Part shown: piece after piece, positions 21,731-30,352 of the stretch | How positions within the stretch are numbered: position 1 is the first letter of the stretch | Layout: each line of letters starts with the position of its first letter | Assembly (NCBI RefSeq): GCF_022344005.1 | Contig: NZ_CP092190.1 | Location: 2,061,001 to 2,125,000, forward strand | Direction: 5' to 3' | Source: Deinococcus sp. KNUC1210 | Lineage (GTDB): Bacteria; Deinococcota; Deinococci; Deinococcales; Deinococcaceae | Length of the DNA stretch: 64,000 nucleotides | The notes under the pieces: model-generated | Told to the model about the DNA's origin: nothing | Database searches by the model: none | The model's input: only the letters and a program-made list of their open reading frames with translations | Program-made: the position numbers and the translations under genes

Positions 21731-23209
21731 ATGCCCTGGCCCCTGCCAAAAGAGTTCATGCTGACCGCCATGCTGACGGCTGACGCCTCTTGCGACGGCA
21801 GCTTCATTACCGGGGTTGTCAGTACCGGCATCTACTGTTTGCCTTCCTGCCGTGCCCGCAAACCCAGACCCGAGAACGTGGTGTTTTACCAGACGCCGGT
21901 ACAGGCGCGGGCGGCGGGTCTGCGGGCCTGTCTGCGCTGTCGCCCCGACGATTTTGAGCGCGGAATAGATCCGCAGGAACAGCAGCTGGAAGCTGTGTTA
22001 TCAGGTCTGGAAGTGCGCGAGGTGCCAACGGCGGCAGCTCTGGCGCGGCGGCTGGACGTGGGGACGAGCAAACTCCACGCGCTGTTTCGTCAGTACCTGC
22101 AGACCACGCCTGCCGAGTGGCTGAATCGGCGGCGGGTGGCTCAGGTGCGCCGACACCTGCTGACGACGCCGCATTCTGTGGGTCATCTGGCGTTCGAAGC
22201 GGGGTTCGAGAGTCTGTCGGCCTTTGGGATGCAGTTTCGCCGTCTCTGCGCCATGACTCCGCAGGGGTTGCGTGCACTGTCACCCGGCCAGCCATTCGAG
22301 CTCTCGTTGCCGCCGGGCTACCCGGTCGAGGCGATGCTGCGCGAACTGGGGCGCGACGTACAGCAAACGACGGCCCGCACGGCTGGGACGCGGTGGACAG
22401 GGGTACTCCACCTGTCGAGCAGACCCGCCCTGGTACGCCTGGAGTTTGAAGCGCGGCGGGTACGCGCAGAGGTTGTGCCCACGGCAGACTGGACACCTGC
22501 CGACAGCCTGGCTCTGCATACGGCCCTGCTGCGCCTGCTGGGGCTCTCCACCGATCCCAGACCCTTCGAAACGCAGCTCCCGCCGCATCTGGCGGCGCTG
22601 ATCGCTGGGCAGTCGGGTCTGCGCCCCTCGCTGGTGCCCGGTGAATTCGACGGTCTGGTCTGGGCAATTCTGGGGCAGCAGGTCAGATTTCAGACGGCCT
22701 GTCTGTTTCGGCGTCGGCTGCTGGAGCGCCTGAGCCAGCCAGTACTGGAAGGGCTGTACGCGCCTCCACAGGCCACCCAGATCCTGACGCTGAGTGTGGC
22801 TGACCTCAGAGGCGTGGGCCTGACGTGTGCCCGTGCCGAGTTGCTGCTGCGCGTCGCCGCACTGGTCGCCGACGGATCGCTCGATCTGACGCGGCTGGCC
22901 CGTGGAACGGCGACAGGAGCCGAACGCACCTTGAGGGCCATACCTGGCATCGGCCCGTGGACGGCCCGGTATGTGCTGCTGCGCGTTCTGGGCTTTGCCG
23001 ATGTGGTGCCGCTGAATGACAGCGCTCTTGCTGGCGAACTCCAGCGCTTTTTCGATCTGCCCCGTTTGCCCGGTGCCCGTCAGCAGGAAGTGCTGCTCGC
23101 TCCCTTTGCCCCCTTTCGCAGTCTGGCAACCCTGCATTTCTGGCACCGTGCCGCCCGGAGGAACCATGCACCCAGTCACCACGAATCCACTCGCGAAGAA
23201 TTCAGTTGA
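21731..23209 (+). CDS. Ada/AlkA fusion: methyl-DNA sensor with AraC-type HTH and DNA-3-methyladenine glycosylase
   Basis: The 492-residue protein joins three units. Residues 1-80 are the Ada N-domain with its zinc and methyl-acceptor cysteines (CLPSC and CLRCR). Residues 95-175 are an AraC-type HTH. The C-terminal 290 residues are an AlkA glycosylase with the helix-hairpin-helix IPGIGPWTARYVLLR and a following Asp in PLNDSA. The fusion would sense methyl-phosphotriesters and excise alkylated bases in one protein. The ATG at 21731 has CAGAAT 6 bases upstream. Its end overlaps the next start by 44 bases. Confidence 0.9.
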   Translation: MPWPLPKEFMLTAMLTADASCDGSFITGVVSTGIYCLPSCRARKPRPENVVFYQTPVQARAAGLRACLRCRPDDFERGIDPQEQQLEAVLSGLEVREVPTAAALARRLDVGTSKLHALFRQYLQTTPAEWLNRRRVAQVRRHLLTTPHSVGHLAFEAGFESLSAFGMQFRRLCAMTPQGLRALSPGQPFELSLPPGYPVEAMLRELGRDVQQTTARTAGTRWTGVLHLSSRPALVRLEFEARRVRAEVVPTADWTPADSLALHTALLRLLGLSTDPRPFETQLPPHLAALIAGQSGLRPSLVPGEFDGLVWAILGQQVRFQTACLFRRRLLERLSQPVLEGLYAPPQATQILTLSVADLRGVGLTCARAELLLRVAALVADGSLDLTRLARGTATGAERTLRAIPGIGPWTARYVLLRVLGFADVVPLNDSALAGELQRFFDLPRLPGARQQEVLLAPFAPFRSLATLHFWHRAARRNHAPSHHESTREEFS

Positions 23210-24002
23210 ATTTGCCCGGCTTCACCGCCAGGGTCTGCTGCTTCCCAACGCCTGGGATGCAGCGAGCGCCCGCATCTTCGAGGCGGCAGGCTTCGCAGCC
23301 ATCGGCACGACGAGTGCAGGAATCGCCTGGGCCAGCGGCGTTCCCGACGGCCAGCGGCTGAGTCTGGCTGAGATGGAACGTGAAGTGGGCAAGATCGTGA
23401 AGGTGCTCGGTATTCCTGTCAATGCCGATATAGAAGCGGGGTACGGCGATACGCTCGGTGCAGTGGCAGACAGCGCTTCGCGAATGCAGGCGCTGGGGGC
23501 GGCAGGCATCAATCTGGAGGACGCCACCGGGCAGACAGCAGCGCCGCTGTTTTCCCTCGAAATGCAGCAGCGCCGCCTGGATACAGCCCGTCGCCACGCT
23601 CCCACGCTGTTCCTGACTGCCCGCACCGATACCTATCTGCTGGAGTCCGGGCAGAGTGCCCAGGAGCGGCTGGACGAAACGATTCTTCGGGGACAGGCTT
23701 ATCTGGTGGCTGGAGCCGATCTGATCTTTGTGCCGGGGCTGGGGAAGTCAGAGACGCTGCTGGTGCTGAGTAGAGCGTTTGAAGGGCGGCTGGCGGTGAT
23801 GGCCGGGCCAGGAAGGCCGCCAGCGTCAGAGCTGCTGAGCGCAGGCATTCAGCGGGTGAGTATCGGGCCCTCTGCCATGTTGCGCGTGCTGGGCCTGACC
23901 ACCCGTGTGGCCCAGGAACTGCGGCAACAGGGCACCTCCTCCACGCTGGCGGCAGAGGCCCTGAGTTTCGAACAAGCACAGCACCTGTTTCATCAGGGGT
24001 GA
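23166..24002 (+). CDS. Isocitrate lyase/PEP mutase family protein
   Basis: The 278-residue protein is a (beta/alpha)8 enzyme of the isocitrate lyase/PEP mutase superfamily. It has the phosphate and Mg-binding pattern GTTSAGIA..., NADIEAGYGD and GINLEDATG. The KKCGH-type active-site loop of true isocitrate lyase is not seen, so a C-C or P-C bond-cleaving reaction on an oxaloacetate-like substrate is likely but not assigned. GGAGGAACC precedes the ATG. The start lies within the end of the Ada/AlkA gene, so the two are translationally coupled. Confidence 0.82.
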   Translation: MHPVTTNPLAKNSVEFARLHRQGLLLPNAWDAASARIFEAAGFAAIGTTSAGIAWASGVPDGQRLSLAEMEREVGKIVKVLGIPVNADIEAGYGDTLGAVADSASRMQALGAAGINLEDATGQTAAPLFSLEMQQRRLDTARRHAPTLFLTARTDTYLLESGQSAQERLDETILRGQAYLVAGADLIFVPGLGKSETLLVLSRAFEGRLAVMAGPGRPPASELLSAGIQRVSIGPSAMLRVLGLTTRVAQELRQQGTSSTLAAEALSFEQAQHLFHQG

Positions 24003-24016
24003 CATATCCTCTGGGT

Positions 24017-24970
24017 ATGAACCTCCTTGTTCTGGGCGGAACGCGGTTTGTCGGCAAATCCATCGTGCTGGCGGCACTCGAACGGGGCCACAGCGTCACG
24101 GTCTTCACACGGGGCCAGACGCCCGACGATCTGCCCGCAGCGGTCACGCGGCTGCACGGCGACCGCAGCGAGGGCCTGGACGCGCTGGGAGCAGCCACCT
24201 GGGGCGCCTGCATTGACGTGAACGGCTACCTGCCCCGCTTTGTGCGCCACAGTGCCGAGGTGCTGCGGGGGAGGGTAGAGCGGTATCTGTTCATCAGCAC
24301 CGTGAGTGTGTACGCGCCGGGCGAGCGCGAGACCACGCCCGAGACAGCGCCGCTGATCGAACTGGACGACCCCGCCACCGAGGACATCGCCGCCCACTAC
24401 GGCGGCCTGAAGGTGCTGTGCGAACGCGCCGTGTCGGAGGTGTACGGCGAGCGGGCCACCCACGTTCGCCCGCATATCGTGGCGGGGCCGGAAGACTACA
24501 CCCGGCGCTTCACCTACTGGCCTGAAGCGCTGGCGAAGGGCGAGCCGGTCCTGGCACCCGGCGACGGCAGTGATCCGGTGCAGTACATCGACGCCCGCGA
24601 TCTGGGCATGTTCGTGGTGCATCTGCTGGAAACGGGTCAGGGTGGCATCTATAACGCGGCGGCCCCGTTCAGTTCCTGGCGCGAGTTCCTGGCGCAGATC
24701 GCTGCCGGAGTGGGGTCTGCTGCCGAGCTGCACTGGACGCCCGCGACCGAACTGGAAGCGCGTGGCCTGGGCTGGAATGAGTTGCCGCTGTATGTGCCGC
24801 GTGCCGCCGACGATCAGGTCCTCATGCGGACCGACACGGCTGCCGCCGTCGCTGCCGGACTTCGTTGCCGCCCGCTGGAAGAAACGGCGCGGGAGACCCT
24901 GGCCTGGAGCGTGCAGCAGCCCGCCGAAGCGCGGCCCAGGGCGGTACCGCTCGATTCAGGGCAACCTTGA
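24017..24970 (+). CDS. NAD-dependent epimerase/dehydratase family protein
   Basis: The 317-residue extended SDR has the NAD-binding GGTRFVGK loop (residues 8-15) and an S-V-Y and YGGLK set (ISTVSVYAPGE, YGGLKVLCER) for the Ser-Tyr-Lys triad. The C-terminal half has the substrate domain with VQYIDARDLGMF. It is of the general reductase/epimerase kind and the sugar or other substrate is unknown. TATCCT ends 6 bases before the ATG. It overlaps the next gene by 4 bases (TTGA). Confidence 0.83.
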   Translation: MNLLVLGGTRFVGKSIVLAALERGHSVTVFTRGQTPDDLPAAVTRLHGDRSEGLDALGAATWGACIDVNGYLPRFVRHSAEVLRGRVERYLFISTVSVYAPGERETTPETAPLIELDDPATEDIAAHYGGLKVLCERAVSEVYGERATHVRPHIVAGPEDYTRRFTYWPEALAKGEPVLAPGDGSDPVQYIDARDLGMFVVHLLETGQGGIYNAAAPFSSWREFLAQIAAGVGSAAELHWTPATELEARGLGWNELPLYVPRAADDQVLMRTDTAAAVAAGLRCRPLEETARETLAWSVQQPAEARPRAVPLDSGQP

Positions 24971-25710
24971 CCCATGTTGCCAGAACCCGCTGGCGACCAC
25001 CCGGCTGGCTGTGGTGGCTGCTGGGACTGGTGGTGGTGCTGGGATTGGTATCGGTACCGCAGGTACGTGGGTTTCTGGGTGCCGCGTGGCACGCCCTCAG
25101 CAACGACGATCCGGCGGTGCGGCGGGCCTGGGTGGACAGGTTCGGGGTGTGGGGGCCGCTGGCCCTGATCGCGGGCATGCTGGTTCAGGCCGCGCTGCCG
25201 CTGCTGCCCGCCACCGCCGATGTGATGATCGCCTCGCTGGCCTACGGGCCGTATCTGGGATTTGCCATCGTGTATGTTGGCACGCTGCTGGGCGCGGTGC
25301 TGGGGTACGCCCTGGGCCGCGCCGCCGGGGGCCGCCTGATCCGCCGTCTGGCCGGAGAAACCCTGAGCGCCCGTACCGAAGCCTTCGCCCTTGAGCGCGG
25401 CTGGAAGGCGGTCCTGCTGATCCGGCTGATGCCCGCTCTCAAGGCCGAAGTCATGAATCTGGTGGCGGGCGCGGTGGGCATTCCCTTCGGGCCGTTTCTG
25501 CTGGCCACAGCCCTGGGCGCGGCTCCGGCCACGGCATTGGTGGTGTGGCTGGCGGCCAGTCCGTCGCGGCTGGTGTGGGGCGTGGTGCTGTTCAGCGCCG
25601 TGACAGGGGCCGTGCTGCTGGTGCGCTGGCTGCTGGCGAGGCGGAATGCGGGCCGCCAGGGGGAAACAGAAACCCGCGCCGGGCGGGTTGATTTCGTTGC
25701 AGCCGATTGA
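24967..25710 (+). CDS. VTT domain (DedA/SNARE-associated) membrane protein
   Basis: The 247-residue protein has about five membrane spans and the VTT-domain core (QAALPLLPATADVMIASLAYG, then GTLLGAVLGYALGRAAGGRL). DedA-like proteins support lipid or polyprenyl-phosphate movement across the membrane. The start is TTG at 24967, overlapping the epimerase stop as TTGA; longer in-frame starts would run back into that gene. An inverted repeat (25671-25677 with 25683-25689) sits inside the last codons and may also serve as a terminator element toward the convergent HNH gene. Confidence 0.78.
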   Translation: MTHVARTRWRPPGWLWWLLGLVVVLGLVSVPQVRGFLGAAWHALSNDDPAVRRAWVDRFGVWGPLALIAGMLVQAALPLLPATADVMIASLAYGPYLGFAIVYVGTLLGAVLGYALGRAAGGRLIRRLAGETLSARTEAFALERGWKAVLLIRLMPALKAEVMNLVAGAVGIPFGPFLLATALGAAPATALVVWLAASPSRLVWGVVLFSAVTGAVLLVRWLLARRNAGRQGETETRAGRVDFVAAD

Positions 25711-25724
25711 ATGCTAGTGCCGGA

Positions 25725-26315
25725 TCACTTCTCGCCGATGTACTTGCCCCAGCCCTCGCGCATCTGGGCAAACTGGCCGTAGGCATAGAATCCGAAGCTG
25801 GGTGCACGCGGCGGCATCTTCAGGGGCATTTCGGCCTCGTCGGGGGTGCGGTTGCCTTTGCGCTGGTTGCAGATCCGGCAGGCGGCAACCACGTTGTCCC
25901 AGCCGTGCCGCCCGCCGCGCGAACGCGGATGCACGTGATCGATGGTCAGGTCTTCGCGCGAGCCGCAGTACTGGCACAGAAAGTGGTCGCGCCGCAGCAC
26001 GTTGCGCCGGTTGAAGGGAATCGGGTGGGCGCGGGGACGGCGCACGTAGCGCTTCAGCCGGATCACGCTGGGAACATGCAGCTCGGTGCTGGGCGAACGC
26101 ACCACGTCGCTGCTCTCTTCCAGCACTTCCGCCACGCCGTACTGCACCAAGGTAATGGCACGTTTGGCGCTGGTGACGTGAAGGGCCTCATACGAGGCGT
26201 TCAAAACAAGCACGCGCGGGGTGCTTAAGTTCACCGCCGCGCGTGCTGGAGTAGAGCCGGAAGTGGCTCCTATCTCTATTCCAGCTCTAGGCATTTGTCC
26301 TTGCAGTCCAGGCAT
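25725..26315 (-). CDS. HNH endonuclease
   Basis: The 196-residue protein has an N-terminal segment [20 protein letters not shown], a family hallmark. Its C-terminal HNH domain has zinc-knuckle cysteines CQYCGS and CRICN around the catalytic pattern [17 protein letters not shown] ends 7 bases before the ATG at 26315, a leaderless signal. The gene is widespread and solitary in related bacteria; no linked restriction or toxin genes are seen here. Its cellular role is unknown. Confidence 0.85.
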   Translation of the reverse strand: MPGLQGQMPRAGIEIGATSGSTPARAAVNLSTPRVLVLNASYEALHVTSAKRAITLVQYGVAEVLEESSDVVRSPSTELHVPSVIRLKRYVRRPRAHPIPFNRRNVLRRDHFLCQYCGSREDLTIDHVHPRSRGGRHGWDNVVAACRICNQRKGNRTPDEAEMPLKMPPRAPSFGFYAYGQFAQMREGWGKYIGEK

Positions 26316-26531
26316 GTGCTACAGTCTAGCGTTTTTGGGTCAAGACATTGTTGCGCCATCTGGCTTAGGGGCGCATGTGGCAGGTGGCCTGTGCAGGCCG
26401 CTTGGCAGGCGGATCGCCGTCAGGTTCTCAGGGTGCTTCTCTGTTCAGACGTTCTGTGCAGACGGCTTCACACAGCACGCGAATCGTTCTTTCCTCACTT
26501 CACTTTTCAAAGTGGAGATTACACTGGAGCT

Positions 26532-27155
26532 ATGACTCCTGTACTGGTTCCACTGACCACCCCTGATGAAGTCGAGACGTTCCTGGCCGAGCACCCCACG
26601 GCGGGCGTTTTCAAGGCGGGCACCTGCCACAAGACCATGCAGGGCTTCGGCGTGCTGGAAACCTTCCTTCAGGACCACGACCTGCCCATCGGCTTTATCC
26701 GGGTGGTGGACTGGCGGCCTGCCAGCAACCATGTCGCGGCCCGCACCGGCATTCAGCACCAGTCGCCGCAGCTCATCGTGTTCAAGCAGGGCGAGCCGGT
26801 CTTTGATGTAGATAACTGGGACATCACCCCCGAGCGCCTGGAGCCGGTCTTCGAGCAGTACGTTCCGGCCCGTGCCGAGGCGGCCGCTGCTGTCGAAGCC
26901 GCCAGCACCACCGAACCCTACAAGGCCCTGATGCGTGCCTTCCTGAGCGGCGAACTGCCCGACTGGGCCTTTCAGGATCAGTACATCAATCTGTTCCGCG
27001 ACGACGCCAGCCTCCGCAGCCAGCGCGAGTTCGAGCTGCTGTCCAAGCTCTTCGGTGATCCCGACGCCTATCACGGCGGTCTGCACCAGCTGGGCGCACC
27101 CCAGGAGCGCGGCGATCTGAAAGCGCGGGTACAGTCACTGCTGAACGAGCTGTAA
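26532..27155 (+). CDS. YtxJ-like (monothiol bacilliredoxin) domain fused to a colicin-immunity-like domain
   Basis: The 207-residue protein has two parts. Residues 1-115 resemble YtxJ (BrxC type): a thioredoxin fold with a single cysteine in [10 protein letters not shown] and the [19 protein letters not shown] segment, with VDNWDIT near the end. Bacilliredoxins remove bacillithiol from proteins. Residues 130-207 ([33 protein letters not shown]) resemble the bacterial colicin D-type immunity domain. No toxin gene is adjacent, so the tail may be a binding module. TACACT ends 6 bases before the ATG. Confidence 0.68.
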   Translation: MTPVLVPLTTPDEVETFLAEHPTAGVFKAGTCHKTMQGFGVLETFLQDHDLPIGFIRVVDWRPASNHVAARTGIQHQSPQLIVFKQGEPVFDVDNWDITPERLEPVFEQYVPARAEAAAAVEAASTTEPYKALMRAFLSGELPDWAFQDQYINLFRDDASLRSQREFELLSKLFGDPDAYHGGLHQLGAPQERGDLKARVQSLLNEL

Positions 27156-27206
27156 GCAGCGCAGGCTGTAAGGTACTTGTTGTAAGAAGTCTGTAAGAAA
27201 AAACAT

Positions 27207-27234
27207 TTGAACGTCCCCTGATCGGGCGTAATTT
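27207..27234 (+). promoter_or_regulatory. Promoter candidate for the HAMP operon
   Basis: TTGAAC (27207-27212) and TAATTT (27229-27234) are separated by 16 bases. Transcription starting near 27241 would give a leader that contains the long hairpin at 27253-27298. Confidence 0.5.
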
Positions 27235-27252
27235 GTAAAAAAACCGCCGAAC

Positions 27253-27298
27253 AGCGCAGCATAGGAGAAGAACTTCACGTTTTCTTCTATGCTGCGCT
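27253..27298 (+). other. Long hairpin in the leader of the HAMP operon
   Basis: AGCGCAGCATA (27253-27263) pairs with TATGCTGCGCT (27288-27298), with additional A/T-rich pairing inside (GAGAAGAA against TTTTCTTC). It could end transcription of the 26532 gene or act as a leader element for the next genes. On the minus strand a T7 run follows it. Confidence 0.55.
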
Positions 27299-27397
27299 CT
27301 TCATTGTATGGGGGGTTCACGAAGAAAGGCTCAAAGGATGTTCATCTTTGCGAAAATTACCCCAGCGATGATGACCGCTGTTGGCTACCTTTATCAT

Positions 27398-28243
27398 ATG
27401 GCTCATCTCTGGCTTCCACTTCCTGCCGAGCAGGTGCTGTATTCGGGCCTGCCTACCGATTACTACCCCTGGACAGAGGTTTACAGCGATCTGACCGCTC
27501 AGCCGCGCTTCAGCGGTGTTCTGGAGGTGAAACAAAATCAGTATCAGGGCCGCAGCGTGTGGGTTGGCGGTGAACTGCGTGGTAGCTATGCTCCCAGCGG
27601 GGATCTGAACCTCCGGAGCCTGTCGACGGCGGCGCAGTTTGCACGCGGCTCGGTCAGTCTGAGCGCCCTCGATCCGGCAGTGGCGCAGCTGATCTGGCTG
27701 TGCCGCGACGCCGATCAGGGCGAACTGCCGCTGCGCTGGCCCGATGCCCGTGATCTGCTGGCCGACCGCCGCTTCCGTGGCGTGCTGCTGAGCGAAACGT
27801 CGTGCAGCTTCTGGGACGACGGGCGACTGCTGGCCGGGCCGCTGCCTCAGGCGGGTGAGCGCCTCATCACCATCACGCCGCGTACCCGGGTGGCTGCGCC
27901 CGCGCCGGTTGCTCCGGCTCTACAGGGCGTGCAGGGCCTCCAGGGATTCTGGAGCGAGGTTCTCAGGGCGAGCGCTCCGAAGGTGCCGGTCCAGGCACTC
28001 TGGAGCCAGTTGGCCACCCGTCTGGCCGACCGCCACGCCTGCCTCGATCCCTTCGCCCGCGAGGTGTGGTACGACGGTCAGAGCCTGCAGATCAGTCCCG
28101 ACGTGCCGCTGAGCGAAGTCCGGGAGGCGCTGCTCGATCAATACCGCGCGATTCTGGCACAGGCGGGCGTGGCGCTGCGGAGTCTGCCGCTGACTGAAGC
28201 GCGTGCCCATCCGCTGTGGGCCGCCTCGGGGCTGGAAGAATGA
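27398..28243 (+). CDS. Unrecognised protein heading the HAMP operon
   Basis: I do not recognise this family with certainty. The first 60 residues (MAHLWLPLPAEQVLYSGLPT..., then FSGVLEVKQNQYQGRSVWVGGEL) resemble the DUF4388 type, which occurs in signalling proteins. The rest (281 residues in all) has no known motif. ATG at 27398 is chosen because TACCTT ends 6 bases upstream. ATG at 27338 (MFIFAKITPAMM) is an alternative if the 27229 promoter and a weak AAAGG site are used. The stop overlaps the next start (ATGA), so three genes are coupled. Confidence 0.6.
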   Translation: MAHLWLPLPAEQVLYSGLPTDYYPWTEVYSDLTAQPRFSGVLEVKQNQYQGRSVWVGGELRGSYAPSGDLNLRSLSTAAQFARGSVSLSALDPAVAQLIWLCRDADQGELPLRWPDARDLLADRRFRGVLLSETSCSFWDDGRLLAGPLPQAGERLITITPRTRVAAPAPVAPALQGVQGLQGFWSEVLRASAPKVPVQALWSQLATRLADRHACLDPFAREVWYDGQSLQISPDVPLSEVREALLDQYRAILAQAGVALRSLPLTEARAHPLWAASGLEE

Positions 28244-28683
28244 CGCGCGAACCGGGTGGATTGCCGAGCGGTGCGAGCAGCGAGGTGCTGACCTGGCCGC
28301 CCGGTCTGACCGACGCCACGCCGCTGCCCTTCATCTACTGGCGTGTGCTGCACCTGATCGACGGGCGTCGCCCGCTGGGGCTGGTGGCCGCCGCGCTGGG
28401 CACCGGGGAAGCGCAGGTACGGCAGGTGCTTGGAGACGTGCGGGCCTGGCTGGAACGGCAGGTGCAGCGGGAACAGCCGGTCTCGGACGCCCTGCTGGAA
28501 CTCGTGACCCAGACACTGATCAGCGTGGTCGGTCCGATGGGCCGCCTGATGATGGACGACGCCCTGGATGAACTGGAAGGCCAACCGACTCTCTCCGTCC
28601 TGCTCAGCACTCTCAATCAGGAACTCAGCCCGCCTCAGTCCCAGGCGCTGCTTCGTCAGTTACGTACAAGGGGAATCGCATGA
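28240..28683 (+). CDS. Unrecognised small protein, second gene of the HAMP operon
   Basis: This 147-residue protein is mostly alpha-helical. The C-terminal half (LELVTQTLISVVGPMGRLMM, then DALDELEG) resembles a domain seen at the end of some bacterial kinases and signalling proteins, with a VGPM/VGPIA signature, but I cannot name it with confidence. The first half, beginning WRVLHLIDGRRPL, is of unknown fold and may bind the neighbours. Both ends overlap the flanking genes by four bases (ATGA), which is strong evidence for a fixed operon. Confidence 0.6.
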   Translation: MTREPGGLPSGASSEVLTWPPGLTDATPLPFIYWRVLHLIDGRRPLGLVAAALGTGEAQVRQVLGDVRAWLERQVQREQPVSDALLELVTQTLISVVGPMGRLMMDDALDELEGQPTLSVLLSTLNQELSPPQSQALLRQLRTRGIA

Positions 28684-30272
28684 AATATACCGTCGTGATC
28701 CGTCAGCCTGTCCCCGAGAACATTCAGAGCCAGCTTACCCAGGAACTGGTCGAACACTTCGAGCTGAACCAGGATCAGGCCAGCAAACTGGCGTCGCGCC
28801 GCAGCGGTCGCCTGATGAAGCCCACCAGCCGCAAGCGTGCCGAGCGGCTGCTGGAGGTCTTTCAGTCGGTGGGCGCACAGGTCAACCTGGAAGAGGTGCG
28901 CGACGACACCGTGGTGATGCCCAGCGTCTTTCCGGTGGCCGAGCGCTCCGGCATGGTCGGGCCTGCCGGAGCGGCGTTCGCCGGAGCACCGGGGAGCGCC
29001 TTTCCGGGTGGCGCGGGTGTCTCGGCGCTGCTGGACGGCGGCGCCTTCGCCGCGACCGGAGGAAGCGTGGCGACCCTGCCGAATCCCGGTTTTCCGGCGG
29101 CTGGCGCGGGCGACTGGATGGACGGCAGCTCGGCGCTGACGCCGCTGGAAACCGAACTGGCTCCTCTCGCCCCGCAGGACAGTGACCTGAGTGCGCCGGG
29201 TGTGGTCGCTGCCGAGAGCGCGGTGCCTGCCGATAGCGCCTGGGCCGACTTTACCGGGTCGCTGGCCGGGGGTGGCAGCGCTGCACCTGCCGCCGCTGCG
29301 GTGGTCAATGAGGTAGCCGCGCCGACGGGCATGATGGAAAGCGACATCAGTACCGAGGCTGCACCGAAAGTGCGCCGCAGCAGTCTGGCCCGCCGGGTGC
29401 TGGTGTCGACCCTGCTGCCGCTGCTGCTGTTCACGGTCGTGACGCTGGCCTTCCTGGTGTACGCGCTGCCCCGTGCGCAGCGCCAGCTGATCGGCCAGAA
29501 CGCACAGGCAGTGGCGGTCGCGGTGGGGAGTAACCTCGACGTGACCGACCAGAACACCGTGTACGGGCAGCTCGACGCACTGATCAAGCGCAGCTCGGTG
29601 GGCTTCGTGCAGGTAAATCTGCCCGACGGCACCACCTTCTTCCGCAGCAAGAACGCCTTCACCGACGGCCCGCTGTCCGAGAAGATCGCGAGCTGGGTGC
29701 AGACCCACCCCGACAACTCGACCTTTGTCGAGAGCGGCAGCCCCGCCGATTCGTACCGCTACCAGCTCTCGCTGCTGGAGCAGGTGGGCGCGGGTGACTC
29801 CAGCCAGGCCAAGGCCCTCAAGACCTCCATCGCCAATCCCACGAACCAGGAATCCACCACCACCACCTACGTGCTGTCGAGCATCAACGTGACCCAGAAT
29901 TCCAAGGGTGTGCGCGAGGTGGCTCAGGGCGTCAAGAGCTCGGCAGGCACGCAGCTCTACAGCATCGTGGTCGGTGTGCCCGCCGACGACGCCTTCCGTC
30001 TGCTGACCAACACCCTACTGCTGGTGCTGGGTGTGGCGCTCATCGCCTTCATCGTGGCCTCGCTGCTGGCCGTCCGAACCGCTCGCCTGGTGGTTCAGCC
30101 GATCGAGCGTCTGGTGAAGGCCGCCGACGCCATCAGCATGGGTGACCTGGAGCGCCCGGTGCAGGTCGAGCGTAACGACGAGATCGGCGATCTGGCGCAG
30201 GCTCTGGAGCGCATGCGCCTCTCGCTGGAAGCCGCGATGGAGCGCCTGAGAAAGCGCCGCAGCAAGGCGTAA
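28680..30272 (+). CDS. HAMP-domain membrane sensor without an output domain
   Basis: The 530-residue protein has an unusual order. A cytoplasmic N-terminal domain (1-75; QDQASKLASRRSGRLMKPTS) looks like an L7/L12 C-terminal-type fold. Then comes a disordered Ala/Gly/Pro-rich linker (80-230), a membrane segment (240-262), an extracytoplasmic sensor region (263-445), a second membrane segment (446-466) and a HAMP domain (467-520; RLVVQPIERLVKAADAISMG). It ends soon after HAMP with no kinase, cyclase or chemotaxis signalling module. Signal must therefore pass to the co-transcribed partner proteins. Confidence 0.72.
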   Translation: MKYTVVIRQPVPENIQSQLTQELVEHFELNQDQASKLASRRSGRLMKPTSRKRAERLLEVFQSVGAQVNLEEVRDDTVVMPSVFPVAERSGMVGPAGAAFAGAPGSAFPGGAGVSALLDGGAFAATGGSVATLPNPGFPAAGAGDWMDGSSALTPLETELAPLAPQDSDLSAPGVVAAESAVPADSAWADFTGSLAGGGSAAPAAAAVVNEVAAPTGMMESDISTEAAPKVRRSSLARRVLVSTLLPLLLFTVVTLAFLVYALPRAQRQLIGQNAQAVAVAVGSNLDVTDQNTVYGQLDALIKRSSVGFVQVNLPDGTTFFRSKNAFTDGPLSEKIASWVQTHPDNSTFVESGSPADSYRYQLSLLEQVGAGDSSQAKALKTSIANPTNQESTTTTYVLSSINVTQNSKGVREVAQGVKSSAGTQLYSIVVGVPADDAFRLLTNTLLLVLGVALIAFIVASLLAVRTARLVVQPIERLVKAADAISMGDLERPVQVERNDEIGDLAQALERMRLSLEAAMERLRKRRSKA

Positions 30273-30292
30273 GGACAGCCGCGATCTGAAAG

Positions 30293-30319
30293 GCCCCGCC
30301 GTGATGGTGGGGCTTTTTT
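30293..30319 (+). terminator. Rho-independent terminator of the HAMP operon
   Basis: GCCCCGCC/GGTGGGGC (30293-30300 with 30306-30313, loop GTGAT) is followed by six T residues, 20 bases past the stop. It is the clearest intrinsic terminator in the window. Confidence 0.9.
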
Positions 30320-30352
30320 CGCTGCAAGCAGCTTGGCCGCTATCCTGACCGC

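Noticed and set aside
26532..27155. A bacteriocin or toxin-immunity locus
   Set aside because: Only an immunity-like domain fused to a redox domain is present. No toxin, export or regulator gene lies next to it.
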